Positions 35,312 to 43,550 of a stretch of 64,000 nt of DNA are shown one piece after another (position 1 is the first letter of the stretch; each line of letters starts with the position of its first letter). Position numbers and translations under genes: made by a program. The notes under the pieces are model-generated. The model saw only the letters and a list, made by a program, of their open reading frames with translations. It did no database searches and was not told where the DNA came from. The stretch lies in assembly GCF_028401415.2 (NCBI RefSeq), contig NZ_CP171821.2:1240001-1304000 (forward strand), read 5' to 3'. The stretch comes from Glaciecola sp028401415 (lineage in GTDB: Bacteria > Pseudomonadota > Gammaproteobacteria > Enterobacterales > Alteromonadaceae).

Positions 35312-37737
35312 TCAAAAAAACCTTTTTGAACATTAAAGCGAGTTGTATAACCGTGAATATATCCACCAGGCCCGATGTTCAAATCTGCATTACCGCGAAC
35401 AGAGTCAATATCTTGTCTCGCCCAGATGGACAAGGTTATTTTAGTAACTCGCCCATCTTCTCTTTCGAAGGTAACGCCTCTACTTGAGCCTCCAGGATCG
35501 ATGGTAAAGTTGCCATGACCTGATGCCCCAACCGTGAGGTCATCTCTATCCCCTATCAAGTATTCAATCGCACGAGCCCTTGCGCCAGTAGTAATATTGG
35601 TAAGTTCTAATACTGATTCTTCGGTGAACAAGCGCGGAGTAATCTCTAAATTTACGCGTCGGTCGCTAACAAAGTCTGCCTCCACTTCAAACTTACACAT
35701 TATTTCATTCAATAGGCGAATATCTTCATCCAGCGAATTAGATTGAATGTTTGTGCCAAAGCGACTTTGTTTCAACCATTCGTCGAATTCGTCGTCATTG
35801 GCCAACCAAACCCACAGTAAGCCAATGGCCTCAACAACAAAGCCAAGTAATATTAATGCCCCGCCCGGCACAGATCCAGTCCCTCCAGAACCAACTGCTA
35901 CTGTTCCGCCTGTAAGCTGCAAATATCCACCCACAGCGACTATTACGCCGCCCACCGTAAATACCGCCCACCCAAAGGCAGCATCATAGTCACCACTACT
36001 CATCTCTTGGGTCACCCCTCGAGCACCAATAATTACATCGACAATACCCGCAAAGACAACTAAGCCGTAAATACGAGACGCTTGCCAGCCTCTTCTTTGT
36101 ATAAATCTAGCAGCATGTCGCTCCAAAAGACCTGCCGCGGTCATGTCAGCTGTCGCGCCTGCTGCGTTGATGATGTTAAATATTAGATTAGAGTTATACC
36201 CTTCGCCTCTCGGTGCTCTATAGGCTTCACTCACACCGTATATTGCAATACTTAAATTAATCACTTCGAAAAAGGTGATAATCGACCTACCGCTCGTACT
36301 ATCGGCAAAATTGCGCATACTGGCGGCGCTTGACTCAAGTGCATCCAAGTCAATATGCGCAAGACGTGTACCCACTGTTCGGGATGCTCGGCTTTGACTG
36401 CTTTGAATCCTAACCCCTTTCGTTTGCGCCCATCGAATAAGGCGGCTAGTAACTTGACGTGGGTCCCCATTGTCTTTGACGATCAGTGCCGCAAACTCAT
36501 GCAGCCCAGCAAAGATTACATTACTCACTTTTCTAACTTCCACCGCGAAATTTGAATGGGCTGCAGGGTCAGAGTATTCGCGTCGAATCTCAGGAATATG
36601 GGTCGCCATGTTGAAAAAAGAACGAGGATCGTCAAAATGTTCTTCTAGAAATTCCCTTCCTCTATTTGAAAGAGATAATTCCATGATGCCCGACACAAAA
36701 GCTCCTAAACTTAATTCTTGAGTATCATCATCGTCACTATGGTTATAATCTAAAAGCCACTCTTTAAAAATCGACGAATCAAGCCACGCAATTAAAGCTT
36801 CCGTCGCGTAATGCAAGGGGAAAAAATGCTGTCGATATTCTTCATTGTCATTACGCTTCCAACGTCTTAGTAGGGGCATATTAATAGCATCTTCCCGATC
36901 GGAGTCTTGCCGAATAGTTGCGGCAATTATTTGATGAATATATGCTTCTTTATTTCGGTCTTCGTCGTTCAGCCATATTTGGTAGGTCTGTAGTCTTTCT
37001 CGGTAAACCTCATTGCGTCTATTTGCCTCATTAAATGCATGAGGTCGACGTAAATCAAAACCTGTCTCACCGTCAAAAGTCTGTTTTTTCATGTTATAGG
37101 TAACTAGGTCTGGCGTATCACCTCGACTGCGGTAGTTCTCTAGGATTTCGCTCCCTGCCAGCGGCGTTTCTGGTGCATCTGACATACGTGAAAATGAAAG
37201 CTGAAAAATAACGCCTCGCCTCCTAGGATCAGCATCAATACTATGCAAGTGGCCTGACAAACGGTTCGGGCTAAGGCGAATAAGACTGTCGATGATAACA
37301 ATTTGCTCAGGAATGCTGTGCTCTGACTCGAAGTAGTCTTCGATAAATACATGGTTTCTAGCGGGCCCGATGCTTGAACCATAACTGACATTGCCACCAG
37401 AAACGCTGACTTCCTGATATTGCCCATTCGTGACTGTAAATACCTTCCAAAGACTCGTTCCCTTATAAATATACACATAACCTGTTTGCAAAGCCGTAAC
37501 AGATTGGGGATCACCCATGTATCCGTCTAAATCTAATCCTATCTCACCATAATCATCGGATGTATAAAATCGACTCCAATTGTAATTTAAGTAATCATTG
37601 TAGTGACTAATGGTAAAGCATAAAGGTCCCGGTATGCTCATACACGGCATAACTGCTTGATCCACCGCCGTGTCGTCAAAATCATTATCGGCTTGATTTA
37701 CCGCATTGCATAAAGCCGCGCTATCATTATCCGACAT
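35308..37737 (-). CDS. VasX-like T6SS effector (putative pore-forming toxin)
   Basis: This is an 809-residue protein. Near the N-terminus, VTALQTGYVYIYKGTSLWKV resembles the conserved LRPGYLYVY-type segment of VasX/BTH_I2691-family effectors. The middle is a large soluble helical region. A cluster of hydrophobic helices lies at about residues 490-660 (for example FGWAVFTVGGVIVAVGGYLQ and GGALILLGFVVEAIGLLWVW), as expected for membrane insertion. A beta-rich C-terminal 120 residues with glycine-rich strands follows. It is in one operon with vgrG, a DUF4123 chaperone and a membrane-protein immunity candidate. Family assignment is from a short motif, architecture and context. Confidence 0.65.
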   Translation of the reverse strand: MSDNDSAALCNAVNQADNDFDDTAVDQAVMPCMSIPGPLCFTISHYNDYLNYNWSRFYTSDDYGEIGLDLDGYMGDPQSVTALQTGYVYIYKGTSLWKVFTVTNGQYQEVSVSGGNVSYGSSIGPARNHVFIEDYFESEHSIPEQIVIIDSLIRLSPNRLSGHLHSIDADPRRRGVIFQLSFSRMSDAPETPLAGSEILENYRSRGDTPDLVTYNMKKQTFDGETGFDLRRPHAFNEANRRNEVYRERLQTYQIWLNDEDRNKEAYIHQIIAATIRQDSDREDAINMPLLRRWKRNDNEEYRQHFFPLHYATEALIAWLDSSIFKEWLLDYNHSDDDDTQELSLGAFVSGIMELSLSNRGREFLEEHFDDPRSFFNMATHIPEIRREYSDPAAHSNFAVEVRKVSNVIFAGLHEFAALIVKDNGDPRQVTSRLIRWAQTKGVRIQSSQSRASRTVGTRLAHIDLDALESSAASMRNFADSTSGRSIITFFEVINLSIAIYGVSEAYRAPRGEGYNSNLIFNIINAAGATADMTAAGLLERHAARFIQRRGWQASRIYGLVVFAGIVDVIIGARGVTQEMSSGDYDAAFGWAVFTVGGVIVAVGGYLQLTGGTVAVGSGGTGSVPGGALILLGFVVEAIGLLWVWLANDDEFDEWLKQSRFGTNIQSNSLDEDIRLLNEIMCKFEVEADFVSDRRVNLEITPRLFTEESVLELTNITTGARARAIEYLIGDRDDLTVGASGHGNFTIDPGGSSRGVTFEREDGRVTKITLSIWARQDIDSVRGNADLNIGPGGYIHGYTTRFNVQKGFFE

Positions 37738-37740
37738 CGC

Positions 37741-38124
37741 TTACGTTTCCTTTTGATTTAAGTCTTGGACTACCGCTGAACATAATTTGTCAATTACTAT
37801 TGCTTCATCTAATTTTTCTGGGTTTTCTAGTATTTCTTTTGCCCATAGATACTCAGGCTTCGAATCGAAGTCTTGCCCTAAAATGACGGTTATTCCAATA
37901 AACTTACATACAGATTTCTCAGAGAACAAATTGTATCCCTTGGCTATGTCTATGCCACAAATGATAAATGAATGTAATTGATTCGGTGTTTTCTCCAACG
38001 ACCAGTCAGGAAAAGTTTTCGTCAGATAAACCTTCATTTTTGCTTCAAAGCGGGAAACAGATTTGGCTTTAAATGCAGTAATCTGTTCTTCTGTAATTTC
38101 TAACACGCCCTTCCTCCGGTGCAA
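37741..38124 (-). CDS. Small protein between T6SS chaperone and effector
   Basis: This is a 127-residue soluble protein with no signal peptide or TM, beginning with a helical EITEEQITAFKAKSVSRFEA and containing WAKEILENPEKLDEAIVIDK. Similar small ORFs are commonly found between DUF4123 and VasX-like effector genes. It is 3 bp upstream of the effector. I infer an accessory role in effector loading or stability; the sequence gives no enzymatic motif. Confidence 0.6.
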   Translation of the reverse strand: MHRRKGVLEITEEQITAFKAKSVSRFEAKMKVYLTKTFPDWSLEKTPNQLHSFIICGIDIAKGYNLFSEKSVCKFIGITVILGQDFDSKPEYLWAKEILENPEKLDEAIVIDKLCSAVVQDLNQKET

Positions 38125-38174
38125 TCGGTCCTAATATTCTCATTTAGCTAGGTTAAACACTCACCACCTTAAAT

Positions 38175-38732
38175 CTAGATATTGATTGATACTTGATGAA
38201 GGCGATTAACCTTATCTACTGTTTTCATTTTGCTTTCTATTAGCGTTGGCGAATGTTCAGACACTGCTAAAACTTTCTGTATACCGGAAAAAAACATCTG
38301 CAATTGTGCCTCATCACATAGCGGCAAAAAGGTTTCCAATACTCTTGGATCAAAAAATCGAAAGACCATGGATTTACCAGATGGCGATCTGACTAACAAG
38401 AGCTTTCTTATCTGCTTCCTCATGTCTTTGAGAACCAAGCTCGACGCAACAAAGATATTCCAAAAATTAGCACACCCATTTTTTAGCATCCAATCAGTCA
38501 ACTCCGAATCTCGTTCGAGTAATACCAAGTAAGGAGCCACCTCTTCGATATCCGGTGCTAATTTCCCGCTCCATAAACATGTACTTTGTGGCTTAAATTC
38601 ATGAATTTGGAAGCGTAACTCGGGGCAAGCGGCACCATCAACCACCGCATATATATGTAAAGAATCATCTGTGAACAAAGCATTTTTGACCGTCTGCATT
38701 TGATCGTCTGAAAGCATTCTATTTTGCCGCAT
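38175..38732 (-). CDS. DUF4123 T6SS effector chaperone (Tap/TEC)
   Basis: This is a 185-residue DUF4123 protein. The family loads a cognate effector onto the VgrG tip. Typical features are the early IYAVVDGAACPEL strand, the middle FWNIFVASSLVLKDMRKQIR helix and the KSMVFRFFDPRVLETFLPLC signature. It overlaps the vgrG stop by 14 bp and precedes the small protein and the effector, so its cargo should be the 809-aa protein. Confidence 0.88.
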   Translation of the reverse strand: MRQNRMLSDDQMQTVKNALFTDDSLHIYAVVDGAACPELRFQIHEFKPQSTCLWSGKLAPDIEEVAPYLVLLERDSELTDWMLKNGCANFWNIFVASSLVLKDMRKQIRKLLLVRSPSGKSMVFRFFDPRVLETFLPLCDEAQLQMFFSGIQKVLAVSEHSPTLIESKMKTVDKVNRLHQVSINI

Positions 38733-40941
38733 CGCATTGCTCGCAGAAAGGAGCGCCGGCTCTAGATGACGCTTTTACGGCACGCGCCTGAGGACCGTAC
38801 GACGAAGGTTTAATCGGCATTGAATTATCTTGTGTGCTTTCCACCTTACCCGCTTCCGCTTTATCAGCCTCTGCTGGCGCTTTTGGTAATGTAGCAGTTG
38901 CAGGAGCACCGGGTTTTGATGGCGAGGCTGAGGCAGCTGAGCCGCCGCTGTTGAGCATTACTGTAGGGCCTTTAATATAGATGCCGCTGGGAGTAATATT
39001 GATAAAGCTGCCACCCGCTTTGAGATTGACGCTAGCGCCCTCAATATTAATGGTTGCACCCGCTTTCATATCCACTTTTGCGCCGGTCTTAAGCCCGTAG
39101 TTCATGCCAGTATCTAGCTTAATATCCATGTCAGATTTTAGATTGTCAGAGCCTTTAAGCCCCGTCATTCTGTCACCACTTATATCGTAGTGTTCGTTGC
39201 CTTTGGTGGTTTGGATAAAGTCGGCGTCGAAGCTATTGTGAGTCTCGCCGGTCACTTGCTTAAAGGAATCGTTTTTAACAACTTCGTGTTTATCGTTCCC
39301 CACTTCTAAGTACTGGTCGTTAATGACCTTTTGGTGATCATCATTACCCACAAACTCAAACTGGTCATTTTTAATACGGGCGTCTTTATTACGCTCGGCA
39401 TGCACAAATATTTGTTCATTGCCTTTTTCATCATCAAAGCGCAACTCGTTAAAACCTTCGCCTCCAACAGTCGACTGGGTTTTAAAGGTGGTGATTGTTT
39501 TTTTGGCTGGCAAGCGGTATGGGCTTCGATTGTCTGCGTGATGCACACGGCCCGTAATAATTGGATCATCAGGGTTGCCATTGATGAAATCAACAATCAC
39601 CTCTTGACCAATTCTCGGTAGCGAAAAGCCACCATAGCCCTGGCCCGCCCACATTTGACTCACGCGGACCCAGCAAGAGCTCTGCTCATCAGACTTGCCG
39701 TAGCGATCCCAGTGAAATTGCACCTTAACGCGGCCTTGGTCATCAGTGTAGATTTCTTCACCCTTTGGCCCTGATACAATCGCCGTTTGTGCGCCGTGCA
39801 CTGTTGGTCGCTTTGTCACTATTGAGGGGCGATAAACTGTTTGAGCCGGTATACATTCAAAATGATTATTGTATCGACTGCCTTCGGCATTTGCATACTG
39901 TTGATACGCCTGCTGCTGAGTACCCTCATGGTTGACTTGGGTCACTAGATATTCGCCGCTGTAATTTCCTCGTCGTTGGTCGTCTATCTCAATCAGAAAC
40001 CCAGGACACAGACGATTTATATTGCAGGTCCCTCGTCCAAGTTCTTTAAATGTGGCAAGCGACTCTAATCGCACATTAGCGAGGTGCTCACCACGACCTT
40101 TTTCGTCAAAATAACCGTATTGAAAAACCTCTCGCTCGCGCTCTTGAGGCAGACTTTTTTCATCATTGCTTTCAAACTCGAGCTTTAAAGTGGGTTTAAG
40201 AAAGTTGTAGTCTTTATAGGTTACTTTGCCCGGTGTAAGTGATTTTTTAGTAAAAAACTTAGTAATATGCTGATTCGACACCATGCCTTTTACATCTGAG
40301 ATGTAAGTAAGCGGATCTTCGTCTTCAATGGGCTTACAGGATGATGAGTCATTTGAAAATACCAATACATGCTTGTCATTTTGATGTTCAAAAAAGTAAA
40401 AAATACCTTCCTCTTCTAACAATCGACTAATGAAATCAAATTCAGACTCGAGGTACTGAACGCAGTATTCAATGGGAGCAAAATTTCCTCGGCAATCCCA
40501 GCGATATTCATCGCCCTCTAGACCAAGCTCATCAAGCAGAGTTTTTACAATGTCGTGTATGGATTGTTTTTGGAATATGCGGCTATTGACTCGATGCTTC
40601 ATGGGCCAAATTTTAGGCACCACGTTTACGTTATAACTCGTGAACTTCTCACCTTCGTCTTGAATAACAAAATCAGAAATTACGCCATGAATAAAACGGT
40701 CTTTTAAACTGGCCTCTGAAAATGCACCCGCCTCCTCTGTATGATGATTGCCTTGGATAGTAATAACGCATGCTTTACCAATCATGTCGTCAAATGCGAT
40801 ATCGGCGTCTTCAGATAGCACTTCAAGGTCAAAATGGTAGAGCATGGACATGCCCTCTGTGCCGCTCAAACTCGCGACTTTAAAATCGATAGGGTCCGTC
40901 ACTTCGAAGAACATAAATTCTTCATTTGATCCAAAGCTCAT
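38719..40941 (-). CDS. vgrG: T6SS spike protein VgrG (TssI)
   Basis: This is a 740-residue VgrG. The gp27-like N-terminal part has DFISRLLEEEGIFYFFEHQ and FIHGVISDF. The gp5-like OB-fold region has VKVQFHWDRYGK, CWVRVSQMWAGQGYGG and PRIGQEVIVDFINGNPDDPI. The needle has repeated short beta strands ending with GSFINITPSGIYIKGPTVML. An Ala/Pro/Lys-rich tail of about 75 residues ends with a GAPFCEQC motif, likely the adaptor/effector attachment region. No enzymatic C-terminal domain is fused. It heads the effector operon. Confidence 0.95.
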   Translation of the reverse strand: MSFGSNEEFMFFEVTDPIDFKVASLSGTEGMSMLYHFDLEVLSEDADIAFDDMIGKACVITIQGNHHTEEAGAFSEASLKDRFIHGVISDFVIQDEGEKFTSYNVNVVPKIWPMKHRVNSRIFQKQSIHDIVKTLLDELGLEGDEYRWDCRGNFAPIEYCVQYLESEFDFISRLLEEEGIFYFFEHQNDKHVLVFSNDSSSCKPIEDEDPLTYISDVKGMVSNQHITKFFTKKSLTPGKVTYKDYNFLKPTLKLEFESNDEKSLPQEREREVFQYGYFDEKGRGEHLANVRLESLATFKELGRGTCNINRLCPGFLIEIDDQRRGNYSGEYLVTQVNHEGTQQQAYQQYANAEGSRYNNHFECIPAQTVYRPSIVTKRPTVHGAQTAIVSGPKGEEIYTDDQGRVKVQFHWDRYGKSDEQSSCWVRVSQMWAGQGYGGFSLPRIGQEVIVDFINGNPDDPIITGRVHHADNRSPYRLPAKKTITTFKTQSTVGGEGFNELRFDDEKGNEQIFVHAERNKDARIKNDQFEFVGNDDHQKVINDQYLEVGNDKHEVVKNDSFKQVTGETHNSFDADFIQTTKGNEHYDISGDRMTGLKGSDNLKSDMDIKLDTGMNYGLKTGAKVDMKAGATINIEGASVNLKAGGSFINITPSGIYIKGPTVMLNSGGSAASASPSKPGAPATATLPKAPAEADKAEAGKVESTQDNSMPIKPSSYGPQARAVKASSRAGAPFCEQCDAAK

Positions 40942-41169
40942 TTTTCTCTCCCTTGTGCTGCGCTGCTAAGCAAATACATCAAGCATAAAACAGCACTCCC
41001 GACCTTTTTATCTTACATCTTCATCGGTGTGCATCGACCGTGCAATGCATCCAAATCATGCATGGATACTGCATATTTTTATGCACAAAATATCGTTTTA
41101 TTCGTTCCGCTCGTATACATAAAAAATTGAAGTCCGTATCTGGAATACTTTTAATCTATGTTCTTTCAA
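40942..41169. promoter_or_regulatory. vgrG upstream region with TGCAT cluster
   Basis: This non-coding stretch of about 230 bp lies before vgrG. Five TGCAT or ATGCA motifs occur within 41030-41085, including the perfect dyad TGCATA-TTTT-TATGCA at 41070-41085. I found no convincing sigma-54 -24/-12 pair here, unlike upstream of the hcp genes. Confidence 0.35.
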
Positions 41170-41173
41170 AAAG

Positions 41174-41207
41174 CGACAAAAGCCGCGCTGAATAAATTCA
41201 GCGCGGC
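41174..41207 (-). terminator. Rho-independent terminator after hcp1
   Basis: A perfect 11-bp stem, GCCGCGCTGAA with TTCAGCGCGGC and a 4-base loop (41182-41207), is followed on the minus strand by TTTTGTCGCTTTTT. It lies about 50 bp after the hcp1 stop and separates hcp1 from vgrG. Confidence 0.88.
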
Positions 41208-41256
41208 GTTGAGCCTTCCTAAGGCGACGATTGAATCTCTTCTTTCTTCGCAATCA

Positions 41257-41772
41257 CTAAACGCGAGGCGCACGCCAGTCGTCAGAGCCAGTGGTACCGG
41301 CCACTTCATGCGTCCAAGTAATACGACGGTAGGTCATCGATACTTCTTCCATGTGCGAGAAGTGCGCCATGGCTGGATCTTGTGCGTTAGGCATGATGGA
41401 ATCGATGTTGACAATGACTGCATCTTCTAACTCATGCGTGAAGTAATGCTCTTGCACACCGGTCATAGAGGTGCGATACCATTTAAGTACTACTTTGCTT
41501 AAGCGCTCACCTGAACACAAGGCATCAAATAACTTTGGTGAAGACTTATCGTACACCTTAGTGATTTTAAATGGTTGGTGAACACGCTGACCGCTTGGTT
41601 GGCCACTTTGCGGGTCTCGAGGAATAATCACTTGGTGCTCAAAAGCCTGTACAGTAGATTCTGACTCGTGGTCAGACTGATAGGCATTACCCATTGATTC
41701 AACGGTATTTGCGCCTTCGGTAATATTGCCCGACTTGGTTCCTTCGATTGAGATATATGCAACTGTAGGCAT
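41257..41772 (-). CDS. hcp: T6SS tube protein Hcp (TssD), copy 1
   Basis: This is a 171-residue Hcp that stacks as hexamers to form the inner tube. Features are AYISIEGTKSGNITEG, the loop FEHQVIIPRDPQSGQPSGQR and the end RRITWTHEVAGTTGSDDW. A good binding site (AAAGGAGC) precedes the ATG. It has its own upstream promoter-like motif and enhancer block and a strong terminator, so it is a monocistronic unit. It differs from copy 2 at about nine residues. Confidence 0.96.
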   Translation of the reverse strand: MPTVAYISIEGTKSGNITEGANTVESMGNAYQSDHESESTVQAFEHQVIIPRDPQSGQPSGQRVHQPFKITKVYDKSSPKLFDALCSGERLSKVVLKWYRTSMTGVQEHYFTHELEDAVIVNIDSIMPNAQDPAMAHFSHMEEVSMTYRRITWTHEVAGTTGSDDWRAPRV

Positions 41773-41874
41773 CTTAGTGCTCCTTTAAAAACGGTTGTAA
41801 GCATGAAATGTGCACATCGACGAAGCGAGGCTTTTAGCTTCATTTCGACCAACGTGGATGTTGTTAATGATAGG

Positions 41875-41895
41875 CTATTCACATAGTGTGCCAAC
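41875..41895 (-). promoter_or_regulatory. Candidate sigma-54 promoter of hcp1
   Basis: Minus strand reads TTGGCACACTATGTGAATAG. TGGCAC is a perfect -24 box, and GTGAA at -12 spacing is a weak match to TTGCA. The same TTGGCAy-n-TGAATAG pattern is upstream of hcp2 although flanking sequence differs, which supports function. VasH, encoded next door, would be the activator. Confidence 0.55.
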
Positions 41896-41988
41896 CTCCA
41901 GATGAACACCAATTTCCATATAAATCAATAACTAAGCATGCTTCGATTTCTTTAATATAAGGTTTCGTCGCGAACTGCGCACATTTCC

Positions 41989-42031
41989 GTCAACGAAAAA
42001 CTGCGCAGGTGAGCAGAAAATCGCGCAATTT
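41989..42031 (-). promoter_or_regulatory. Candidate VasH enhancer (UAS) of hcp1
   Basis: This 43-bp block matches the block upstream of hcp2 at 33 of 43 positions without gaps. It contains the dyad TGCGCA-GG-TGAGCA followed by CGCGCAATTT, and lies about 95-100 bp upstream of the -24 motif, a normal distance for bacterial enhancer-binding proteins. An additional TGCGCA is at 41975-41980. Confidence 0.55.
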
Positions 42032-42315
42032 AAAAGCGATGTAAAGGCTAGTATGTTACTCGCACAGTCGCACAGCTTGAGGGCTTAAGTAAAAGTGGAG
42101 AACATCTTATGCTTGGCGCGCAAAACCTAACCATAATGCTTAGAAAAAATGGGAGGAGGCGAGTATCTCCGTGAGAGATCTTAAAGAATAAACGTGAATC
42201 GTATGAGTGAAGTTAGACACCTTGCAAATTGGATGCTTAATACTCCGAATCTGTATTGACTACAGTCTCTTGCCAGCCTGACGCTTTACGCTTTATATTG
42301 CCTAACGAAGCGTGC

Positions 42316-42576
42316 TTAACAGAATGTTAATTTATTCGCTTTGCCCGCACAGTTTTTAATCACGTATGCACGGCCTTTGGCTACCGCTTTTTCAATCGCA
42401 TCGAAGGAAAACGAAACGGTCTTTGCGCCATTTTTATCCGCGCACTTAATATCCACCAGTTGAGTATCTAGCTGTATTTTTGGCTCACCCGTCATAGGTG
42501 CGTTCCCAACAAGAATTTCATCGCTACTATTAATTAACCAGAGTATTTTACTTAGCTTTTCAGATACTGTCTTCAT
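42316..42576 (-). CDS. Small orphan protein between the two hcp genes
   Basis: This is an 86-residue soluble protein with a good binding site (GAGGGCC before ATG). It has no signal peptide. Features are a helical start MKTVSEKLSKILWLINSSDE, three cysteines (CADKNG, KNCAGK and the C-terminal LTFC) and a beta-strand-rich middle. No family is recognised. It lies between two Hcp genes, so a T6SS-related role is possible from location only. Confidence 0.55.
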   Translation of the reverse strand: MKTVSEKLSKILWLINSSDEILVGNAPMTGEPKIQLDTQLVDIKCADKNGAKTVSFSFDAIEKAVAKGRAYVIKNCAGKANKLTFC

Positions 42577-42721
42577 GGTATGGCCCTCGTATTCGCGGTA
42601 TTAGTGTGCTGTTTGCAATAATGATCAAAACCAAATCTTAATAAGCGTTACGCCATGTATTTTTAATTAGTTGCAAGGAATTGTTTTTATGTGGTTGTGT
42701 CAATCTCTTGTTTGGAATAAC

Positions 42722-42754
42722 AAAAAATCGCGTATTACATCTAGCGCGATTTTT
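42722..42754 (-). terminator. Terminator after hcp2 (bidirectional form)
   Basis: AAAAATCGCG and CGCGATTTTT form a 10-bp perfect inverted repeat with a 12-base loop, giving a T-run on either strand. It lies about 60 bp after the hcp2 stop. Confidence 0.75.
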
Positions 42755-42810
42755 CATTATTCTGAGGCTTAACATGTGTCACTCAAATGAATAACAACTA
42801 GTCAGCCAAT

Positions 42811-43326
42811 TTAAGCGCGCGGCGCTCGCCAATCGTCAGAGCCGGTCGTCCCTGCTACTTCATGCGTCCAAGAAATACGACGATAGGTCATCGATACTTC
42901 TTCCATGTGCGAAAAATTCGCCATAGCTGGGTCTTGAGCATTGGGCATTAAAGAGTCGATGTTTACAATCACAGCATCTTCAAGCTCATGCGTAAAGTAG
43001 TGTTCTTGCGTACCGGTCATTGACGTTCGATACCACTTCAAAACTACCTTGCTTAATCGCTCACCTGAACACAAAGCATCAAACAGCTTGGGGGATGACT
43101 TGTCATACACTTTCGTAATTTTGAACGGATGATGGACACGCTGGCCACTAGGTTGACCGCTTTGAGGATCACGAGGAATAACTACCTGATGCTCGAACGC
43201 TTGTACTGTAGCTTCAGACTCATGGTCTGCCTGATAAGCATTACCCATTGACTCTACGGTATTAGCACCTTCGGTAATATTGCCCGACTTGGTTCCTTCG
43301 ATTGAGATATATGCAACTGTAGGCAT
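42811..43326 (-). CDS. hcp: T6SS tube protein Hcp (TssD), copy 2
   Basis: This is a 171-residue Hcp, about 95% identical to copy 1. The substitutions are scattered and conservative (for example QAD for QSD, VVIPR for VIIPR). The first 59 bp or so of coding sequence are identical in both genes while the rest shows many synonymous changes. It has its own -24/-12-like motif, enhancer block and terminator. It lies directly downstream of vasH. Confidence 0.96.
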   Translation of the reverse strand: MPTVAYISIEGTKSGNITEGANTVESMGNAYQADHESEATVQAFEHQVVIPRDPQSGQPSGQRVHHPFKITKVYDKSSPKLFDALCSGERLSKVVLKWYRTSMTGTQEHYFTHELEDAVIVNIDSLMPNAQDPAMANFSHMEEVSMTYRRISWTHEVAGTTGSDDWRAPRA

Positions 43327-43375
43327 TTTCTTTTCCTTGAATAGTTAGAGTATAAAATTTGTACTACCCTCTCTA

Positions 43376-43397
43376 CTATTCATTAAATATGCCAAAA
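43376..43397 (-). promoter_or_regulatory. Candidate sigma-54 promoter of hcp2
   Basis: Minus strand reads TTGGCATATTTAATGAATAG, aligned position for position with the hcp1 motif (TTGGCA ... TGAATAG). The -12 part departs from TTGCA, so the assignment relies on conservation between the two hcp promoters. Confidence 0.5.
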
Positions 43398-43490
43398 AAT
43401 GAAATATTGAATATACCGTTAAATATCAAGAATTTATGCATTACCTTAGAGAATGGAACATGTGTTGAAAATACTTATGTGCAGAAACTC

Positions 43491-43533
43491 GTTGACGAAA
43501 AATTGCTCAAGTGAGCATAAATCTGCGCAGTTT
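43491..43533 (-). promoter_or_regulatory. Candidate VasH enhancer (UAS) of hcp2
   Basis: It contains the perfect dyad TGCTCA-AG-TGAGCA at 43504-43517 followed by CTGCGCAGTTT. It aligns without gaps to the block upstream of hcp1 and lies about 95 bp upstream of the hcp2 -24 motif. It also sits immediately beside the end of vasH. Confidence 0.55.
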
Positions 43534-43550
43534 TACATATTTTCGTGTTG

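Larger units (their letters stand above)
41773..42315. other. Regulatory interval upstream of hcp1
   Basis: These 543 bp contain the candidate -24/-12 element (41875-41895) and the conserved upstream block (41989-42031) described separately. The remainder, 42032-42315, has no supported gene; a 17-codon plus-strand frame near 42110 lacks family features. Confidence 0.45.
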
